Assembly (NCBI GenBank): GCA_020849665.1
Contig: JADLFX010000050.1
Span: 1 to 64,000 of the forward strand
Source: Planctomycetota bacterium
GTDB lineage: Bacteria; Planctomycetota; UBA1135; UBA2386
Length of the DNA stretch: 64,000 nt
Direction: 5' to 3'
The translations under genes were made by a program, and so were the position numbers. The notes under the pieces were generated by a model. That model worked only from the letters and a program-made list of their open reading frames with translations. It did not search any database and was not told the DNA's origin. Every line of letters begins with the position of its first letter. Position 1 is the stretch's first letter. This document shows positions 59,097-64,000 of the stretch, in pieces.

Positions 59097-60551
59097 GTGA
59101 CCCAGCGCTTCCCCCTCTTCCTGGCCGGCCAGCGCCACATCACCGGCGCGTGGCTGGCCGTGCACGACAAGTGGACCGGCGAGGTCGTGGCCGAGGTGGC
59201 CAGGGCCGATGCCGCCACCGTCGCACGCGCCCTGGCTGCGGTCCACGCCGCCCGCCCCGCCATGGCCGCGCTCTCCGCGCACGAGCGGATCGCCATCCTG
59301 CACCGCTGCGCCGCGGCCGCGCGGGTGCGCTCGGAGGAGCTGGCGCGGATCCTGGTGGCCGAGGTCGGCAAGCCGGTCCGCGACGCGCGCGGCGAAGTGG
59401 CGCGCATGGCCGACACGTTCACGGTCGCGGCAGCCGAGGTGCAGCATCTGGGCGGCGAGCTGATGCCCCTCGACCTCTCGGCCCGCAGCCAGGGCTACAC
59501 GGGGATCTGGCGGCGCGTGCCGGTCGGCGCCACCGCCCTGATCACGCCGTTCAACTTCCCGCTCAACCTCGCGGCCCACAAGGTCGCCCCGGCGATCGCC
59601 GCAGGCTGCCCCTTCGTCCTCAAGCCGGCCAGCACCACGCCCCGCAGCGCCCTGGTCCTGGGCGAGATCCTGGAGGAGTCCGGTCTGCCGCCGCACGCCT
59701 TCTCCATCCTGCCCTGCGACGCCGCCACCGCGGCACCGCTGGTCGAGGACGACCGGGTGGCGCTGCTCTCGTTCACCGGCTCGCCCGCGGTGGGTTGGGA
59801 GCTCAAACGCCGCGCCGGCCGCAAGCGGATCACCCTGGAACTCGGCGGCAATGCCGGCTGCATCGTGGACGAGGGCGCCGACCTCGACCGCGCGGTGCAG
59901 CGGCTGACGCTCGGGATCCACGGCCAGTCGGGGCAGAGCTGCATCAGCGTGCAGCGCGTGTTCGCCCACGAGTCGCTCTACGGCGAGCTCCGCGAGCGCC
60001 TCGTCGCGGCCAGCCGCGCCCTCGGCGTGGGCGACCCGCGCGACGAGAACACCACGGTCGGCCCGCTGATCTCCGTCGCCGATGCCGAGCGCCTGGAGCG
60101 CTGGGTGCAGGCCGCCGTCCGCGCGGGGGGGCAGGTGCTCTGCGGCGGCCGGCGCGCGGGCGCGGTGCTGGAACCGACGCTGCTCGAACAGGTGCCCGAG
60201 GACCAGCCGCTCTGCGCCGAGGAGGCGTTCGGCCCGATCGCCGTGCTGGCGCCGTTCCGCGACTTCGCCGCGGCGCTGGCCGCGGTGAACCGCTCGCGCT
60301 TCGGACTGCAGGCGGGCGTGTTCACCCGCTCGCTGCCGCACGCGCTCGCCGCATGGCGCACGCTCGAGGTGGGCGGCGTGGTGGTCAACGACTCCCCGAC
60401 CTTCCGGGCCGACGCCATGCCGTACGGCGGCGTGAAGGAGAGCGGGTTCGGACGCGAAGGACCGCGCGCCGCGATCGAGGAGATGACCGAGCAGCGCCTG
60501 CTGGTCCTGCACGATCCGTGGCCCGAGCCGCCGCACGCCCCGGGCCCGTGA
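59097..60551 (+). CDS. NAD(P)-dependent aldehyde dehydrogenase
   Basis: 484 residues from GTG 59097. Catalytic Cys282 in QSGQSCISVQR, general base Glu248 in ELGGNAGC, oxyanion Asn153 in PFNFPLN. KPASTTPRSAL corresponds to the cofactor-binding KPxxxxP segment. AMPYGGVKESGFGREG and EEAFGPIAV are typical C-terminal marks. Composition of the substrate-binding loops suits aldehydes such as glyceraldehyde-3-phosphate, lactaldehyde or succinate semialdehyde; which one is not readable. It follows the methyltransferase gene, after hairpins, and converges on the DUF1289 gene with a 14-base gap. Confidence 0.93.
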   Translation: MTQRFPLFLAGQRHITGAWLAVHDKWTGEVVAEVARADAATVARALAAVHAARPAMAALSAHERIAILHRCAAAARVRSEELARILVAEVGKPVRDARGEVARMADTFTVAAAEVQHLGGELMPLDLSARSQGYTGIWRRVPVGATALITPFNFPLNLAAHKVAPAIAAGCPFVLKPASTTPRSALVLGEILEESGLPPHAFSILPCDAATAAPLVEDDRVALLSFTGSPAVGWELKRRAGRKRITLELGGNAGCIVDEGADLDRAVQRLTLGIHGQSGQSCISVQRVFAHESLYGELRERLVAASRALGVGDPRDENTTVGPLISVADAERLERWVQAAVRAGGQVLCGGRRAGAVLEPTLLEQVPEDQPLCAEEAFGPIAVLAPFRDFAAALAAVNRSRFGLQAGVFTRSLPHALAAWRTLEVGGVVVNDSPTFRADAMPYGGVKESGFGREGPRAAIEEMTEQRLLVLHDPWPEPPHAPGP

Positions 60552-60565
60552 CGCGCCGCGGCGAC

Positions 60566-60772
60566 TCAGCCGCCGCGAGCCGCCGGCGGCGTGTCCCGGC
60601 CCGCCGCGCGCCGCGCGAGGTCCGCCAGCAGCCGCAGCTGCCGCGCCGGGTCCATGGCCGGCCATGCGACGATCTCCCCGAGCGTGCGCAGGCAGACGGT
60701 GCATGCGCGCTGCTGGACATCGAGCGTGCACACGCGCCGGCAGGGAGAGGGAACGGATCCGGGTCGAGGCAT
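60566..60772 (-). CDS. DUF1289 protein
   Basis: 68 residues. PSPCRRVCTLDVQQRACTVCLRTLGEIVAWPAM is the DUF1289 pattern (SPCxxVCxLDxxxxxCxGCxRTxxEIxxWxxM), four cysteines likely to bind an iron-sulfur cluster or zinc; no activity is known for the family. The rest is an Arg/Leu/Ala helix. ATG 60772 is chosen because the upstream part of the frame lacks resemblance. It follows the large glycoside hydrolase gene by 50 bases on the same strand and may share its transcript. Confidence 0.85.
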   Translation of the reverse strand: MPRPGSVPSPCRRVCTLDVQQRACTVCLRTLGEIVAWPAMDPARQLRLLADLARRAAGRDTPPAARGG

Positions 60773-60822
60773 GGAGCTGGCGCCGGGATTCGGCCACGCC
60801 CGGTACCGGATCAAGATGCGAT

Positions 60823-63800
60823 TCACCGGGCCAGGACCCCGTCGAGGAAGAGGCCGATGCGGGCGTCGCCCTCGCCGACCTGACGGTCGTCGACGGTCAC
60901 GCGGAGCCGGCCGGATCGCACGGCGAGCCCGATGCGGTGCCCGTGGTAGGGCAGGTCCTCGAACGCGAACTCACCGAGCTCGAGCGGCAGCGGGCGCACC
61001 TCGAGGACCCCGTCGGCGCGCGGCACGAGGCCGCCCAGATGGCGCACCAGGAGATCGAGGAACGTGCTGTGCAGGTAGTCCGCGCAGCCCCAGTTCACGC
61101 CGGTCTCGCCGTCGCCGTACTCGCGCAGCAGCGGCAGCGACGGGTTGCCGCTCTCGCAGTGGAAGCGCGCGAAGCGGCGCAGGAACTCGCCCAGGTGGCG
61201 CGGTTCGAGCCCGCCCCGGTGCTGGCGGCGCAGCTGCAAGGCCATGGCGTCGGCCACGAGGGACGCCGCGTGCGGCCAGGTCGGACCGTTCCACATGCAC
61301 GCGGTGACGACGCCGCCCGGACCTGGCCACCGCTGCACCGTCGCCGAGAACACGGGCACCTCCCGCGAACAGCTCGCCGGCGGGAACGCGGTCCAGAACT
61401 GCGCGGGATCGAGGAGGGCGGCGAACGCCCGCGCGTGGGCGGCGTCGTCGGCCGGGATCCCGAAGCGGAATGGATAGAAGCCCACCACCTCCTTGCACAG
61501 GGCCTTCGCCTGGTCGGCCTCGCGCACCGAGTAGTAGAACCCGCTCGCCTGGTCCCAGAGGTCGCGCTCCAGCGCCGCGACGGTGCGCGCGGCGAGCCCG
61601 GCCAGCCGCTCCGCCTCGGCGCCGCGCCCCAGCGCGCGCGCCACGCCCGCGAGCGCCTGCGCGTTGGCCGCGTGGTAGGCGTTGAAGTCCGGGCGTTCGA
61701 GGCGCGTCTGCGGCCTGGTGTTGTCGAAGCCGTCGAAGAACCAGAACGACGGCTGGAACTCCATCCCGGTCGAGTAGTGGTCGTCCGGGGCGAGGAGCCC
61801 GTCGCCATCCCGGTCGAATGCGGCGGCCGAGCCCTCGACGTCCCTGCGCAGCACCTCGTAGGCGCGCTCCAGCGCCGGACGGTCGGGATGCACCAGGAAG
61901 CCGTCCACCACCGCGCTGGCGATCCAGTGCGTGTAGTGGAAGCCGCGCCAGTCCACGAGCACGTTGCGGAGGATGCCGTCCTCGCCCTGGCTCGCGACGT
62001 GCCCCCAGAGGTTGGCCTGGAAGAGGCCGGGATCCCGCAGCCAGCGCGCCTCGGCGACGATGTGCGGGGTCGAGAAGGTGATCACGCGCGGATACCACGA
62101 GCCGTGCCGGCCCTCGTAGAACACCGGGCCGCGCAGGTACCCGGCGTCGGGCCAGGCGAGGTTGTGGCGCAGCAGGAAGCAGCGGTACACCCAGAGCCTC
62201 GCGAGGAACGGGTCGGCCGAGGTGAACCGCGGGCAGAGATCGGCGAACCAACGGGCGTAGGCCTGCTCGTGGGCGCCGAGCGGGTCGTCCCCCGCCAGGG
62301 CCACGGCGCTGGCCAGCCCACGCCGGCGCGGCCCGCTCCATTCCAGCGCCACGCAGAACCGCGCCTCCCCGCCCGCGGGCACGCGCACGTCGAGCGGGTC
62401 CGCGAGTCCGTGCGCGGTGAGCTGCACCTCGGTGTCGACGCCGTGGAAGCGCGCCCTGCCGGCACGCACGTCGGGGCCGCCGGCGGACGCCACGGCTTCG
62501 CGGGTCGCCGCCAGGATCAGGCAGCCGCGGCCCTGCAGCGCGACCGGGCCCTCGCCGGGCACGGGCAGGCTCTGCAGCCACGCGTGCGGGCCGCGGCCGC
62601 GCGGCCCGAGGCGCCGCGTCACGCCGCCGGCCTGGATGCTGGCCTCGGGCCGGAGCGCGAGCGCGAGGACGTGCAGGCGCGCCCCCCTGCCGCCGATCGT
62701 GAGCTCGTGGGCCTCCGGATCCACGGCGCACACCGTGGGCCTTGGCGGGATCGCGAAGGGCACGCCCCCCACGGTGAGCGGGCCGGGAGCGACGGCGACC
62801 GCTCCGCGCAGTGGATCGAGCGCGGGCCAGCGCTCGGGCGGCGGAGGAGATCCGACCTGTCCGGTCGGCAGGAGCAGGAGCCCATCGATGTTCGTGTTCG
62901 CGCCGTCGTGCAGGGCCTCGAGTTCCAGCTCGCAGAGGCCATCGGGCACGTCTCCCAGATCGAGGCGGGCGAACGCCAGCTGGTCGGGACGGAAGCCCCA
63001 CCCCATGGTGCGCGGGAACCCGACCGTGCCCACCTCGACGCCGCGGAAGCGCACCGCGAAGCGCGCCTCGCCCGGCAGGTCGCGCGCGTAGCGCACCAGC
63101 AGACTCCATCGGCCGGTGCCCGTGCCCAGGAACTCGTACACCGCGCGGTCGCCCTTGCGCCCGCCGAACTCGTTGCCGAGCACCTCGCCGCCCGAGGCCC
63201 CGGACTTGCGGTCGCGCCCGCGGGCGCCGCGCTGGCTGCGATGGGCCTCGCCCTCGATCCACACCGGCTGGTCGGCACCGCCCGTGCGCAGGCGCGGGTC
63301 GCGCAGCAGGTCGACGCGCGCCGCGGGGCCAAGGTCGTGGGGCGCGAAGCGCGCGAGGTCGCCGGCCGGTTCCTCGGCGAACCGGCTCGTGGTGCGCACG
63401 CCGAAGCGCTCGAGCCCGCGCACGGTGAAGCGGCTGACGTACACGTCGTCGAGCGTGAGCCAGCGCTCCTCGTGCACGCGCGCATCCTCGTGCCCGCGCA
63501 CGCGGTAGCCGACCTCGCCATGCGAGGGCAGCCAACGGCGGTGATCGGCCTCCAGCTCGAGGGGCCGGCCCTCCGGGTCCAGGAACTCCACCACCAGAGG
63601 GTCGGTGAGCTCGGGCGTGTGGTGCACGTAGTGCGCCTGCCCCTGCAGGCCGGGGCGTGCCTCCAGCCGCGTCACCCAGAAGCGGCGGCCGGTCGGACCG
63701 AAGGTGCCGTCGCGGGCGTCGGCGCGCGCGAGTCCGCGCAGGGCCTCCAGCCACCAGGCGACCGGATCCTGGGGAACGGGCAGGGGAGGCGCGAAGGCGG

Positions 63801-63825
63801 CCAGGATGGCGAGGCTCGGCAGCAT
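60823..63825 (-). CDS. Secreted (alpha/alpha)6-barrel glycoside hydrolase, GH63/MGH-like
   Basis: 1000 residues. A short signal MLPSLAILAAFAPPLPVPQ suggests export. Residues about 30-500 form a beta-rich region (supersandwich and an inserted carbohydrate-binding-like part, for example SLLVRYARDLPGEARFAVRFRGVEVG). The C-terminal part (about 540-960) is a helical barrel with LWVYRCFLLRHNLAWPDAGYLRGPVFYEGRHGSWYPRVI, SASFVWGA-like segments, FDRDGDGLLAPDDHYSTGMEFQPSFWFFDGFDN, and MWNGPTWPHAASLV near the end, matching the trehalase/GH63/mannosylglycerate-hydrolase clan. The catalytic acids are probably in DHYSTG and the following Asp, but this is not certain. A long periplasmic enzyme, perhaps acting on plant or algal saccharide side chains. 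Confidence 0.82.
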   Translation of the reverse strand: MLPSLAILAAFAPPLPVPQDPVAWWLEALRGLARADARDGTFGPTGRRFWVTRLEARPGLQGQAHYVHHTPELTDPLVVEFLDPEGRPLELEADHRRWLPSHGEVGYRVRGHEDARVHEERWLTLDDVYVSRFTVRGLERFGVRTTSRFAEEPAGDLARFAPHDLGPAARVDLLRDPRLRTGGADQPVWIEGEAHRSQRGARGRDRKSGASGGEVLGNEFGGRKGDRAVYEFLGTGTGRWSLLVRYARDLPGEARFAVRFRGVEVGTVGFPRTMGWGFRPDQLAFARLDLGDVPDGLCELELEALHDGANTNIDGLLLLPTGQVGSPPPPERWPALDPLRGAVAVAPGPLTVGGVPFAIPPRPTVCAVDPEAHELTIGGRGARLHVLALALRPEASIQAGGVTRRLGPRGRGPHAWLQSLPVPGEGPVALQGRGCLILAATREAVASAGGPDVRAGRARFHGVDTEVQLTAHGLADPLDVRVPAGGEARFCVALEWSGPRRRGLASAVALAGDDPLGAHEQAYARWFADLCPRFTSADPFLARLWVYRCFLLRHNLAWPDAGYLRGPVFYEGRHGSWYPRVITFSTPHIVAEARWLRDPGLFQANLWGHVASQGEDGILRNVLVDWRGFHYTHWIASAVVDGFLVHPDRPALERAYEVLRRDVEGSAAAFDRDGDGLLAPDDHYSTGMEFQPSFWFFDGFDNTRPQTRLERPDFNAYHAANAQALAGVARALGRGAEAERLAGLAARTVAALERDLWDQASGFYYSVREADQAKALCKEVVGFYPFRFGIPADDAAHARAFAALLDPAQFWTAFPPASCSREVPVFSATVQRWPGPGGVVTACMWNGPTWPHAASLVADAMALQLRRQHRGGLEPRHLGEFLRRFARFHCESGNPSLPLLREYGDGETGVNWGCADYLHSTFLDLLVRHLGGLVPRADGVLEVRPLPLELGEFAFEDLPYHGHRIGLAVRSGRLRVTVDDRQVGEGDARIGLFLDGVLAR

Positions 63826-63835
63826 GGCGGGCGGC

Positions 63836-63841
63836 AGGATA
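63836..63841 (-). promoter_or_regulatory. -10 candidate TATCCT before the glycoside hydrolase gene
   Basis: TATCCT on the minus strand (63841-63836) lies 10 bases before the ATG at 63825. The same hexamer precedes holA and the gene at 22483. Confidence 0.42.
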
Positions 63842-63852
63842 CTGGCCCTGGC

Positions 63853-63882
63853 TTGACAGTCGGCGCGCAGTGGGGCTACGAA
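63853..63882 (+). promoter_or_regulatory. Promoter candidate for the lipoprotein at the right edge
   Basis: TTGACA (63853-63858), an 18-base spacer, then TACGAA (63877-63882); the start point would be near 63890, about 43 bases before the ATG at 63933. The -35 is perfect, the -10 is partial. Confidence 0.45.
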
Positions 63883-63932
63883 GGTCCGCCCGGCGGCCCG
63901 CCCCCCGCCGCGGGCAGGCCGCAACCGGATCC

Positions 63933-64000
63933 ATGGCGCGAGCACTCTTCCTCCCCCTCCTGACCGCCCTCGCCCTGGGTGCCTGCCACTCGCTCTCCGA
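63933..64000 (+). CDS. Lipoprotein, N-terminal fragment (truncated by window edge)
   Basis: Only 22 full codons are in the window. MARALFLPLLTALALGAC is a clear lipoprotein signal with the lipobox Leu-Gly-Ala-Cys ending in Cys18, followed by HSLS. The rest is outside the window, so no function can be given. It diverges from the large glycoside hydrolase and has its own promoter candidate with a perfect TTGACA. Confidence 0.72.
   Translation, partial: MARALFLPLLTALALGACHSLS

Overview
This is a gene-dense window of very GC-rich bacterial chromosome with 53 protein-coding genes supported, two of them cut by the window ends. No tRNA, rRNA, insertion sequence, CRISPR array or prophage was seen. 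The most likely source is a planctomycete. Three exported proteins (1466-2518, 23377-25005, 50926-52017) appear to share a C-terminal beta-rich domain that I associate with high-GC planctomycetes, and an ECF-type sigma factor is translationally coupled to a PASTA-less Ser/Thr kinase with a long C-terminal extension, a common planctomycete pairing. This assignment is inference from gene content, not from a marker-gene tree.

Layout, left to right. 1-2518 (minus) is an accessory block: a truncated membrane spermidine-synthase-like gene, a VanX-type dipeptidase with an extra N-terminal domain, and an exported protein. 2519-3010 has no intact gene but may hold a relic of the same exported family. 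3011-11874 (minus) is a core block: metallophosphatase, yidC, mnmE, then nrdR, a second ATP-cone gene and smc. 11993-14554 (plus) carries a PpiC-like isomerase, miaA and rsmG. A small lipoprotein (minus) follows, then hisS-nadD, a MraY/WecA-like transferase and a Kef-type antiporter (plus). 19825-22388 (minus) is a pair of M16 peptidase-family genes. 22483-23346 is an exported protein, and a beta-helix protein faces it.

25121-28397 (minus) is holA-mutL-lipoprotein. 28427-31371 (minus) is a quinone operon (ubiE/menG, CPBP protease, ubiX-like, ubiA-like) with a flavin reductase diverging from it. 32024-35300 (minus) is an ABC exporter of the LolD/FtsX-permease type. Next come a DUF1992 protein, a glycosyltransferase, an MFS transporter, the sigma factor-kinase pair and a COG0523 GTPase. 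43066-50733 (minus) is a complete F-type ATP synthase operon, atpZ-(AtpI-like)-atpB-E-F-H-A-G-D-C. The right end holds an exported protein, hslU, a membrane glycosyltransferase, ndk, rqcH, a lipoprotein, an RlmD-type rRNA methyltransferase, an aldehyde dehydrogenase, a DUF1289 protein, a 1000-residue glycoside hydrolase and the start of a lipoprotein.

Two expression themes run through the window. Inside operons, genes are joined by 4-base ATGA or GTGA overlaps (eight cases). At the heads of operons, many genes have no Shine-Dalgarno sequence but do have a TANNNT hexamer 6-15 bases before the start codon, which suggests leaderless or nearly leaderless mRNAs. A few genes (50926, 25005, atpE) instead have strong ribosome-binding sites. 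The observations most worth following up are the orphan ATP-cone gene between nrdR and smc, the leaderless-promoter pattern, the CPBP protease inside the quinone operon and the shared exported-protein domain with its relic.
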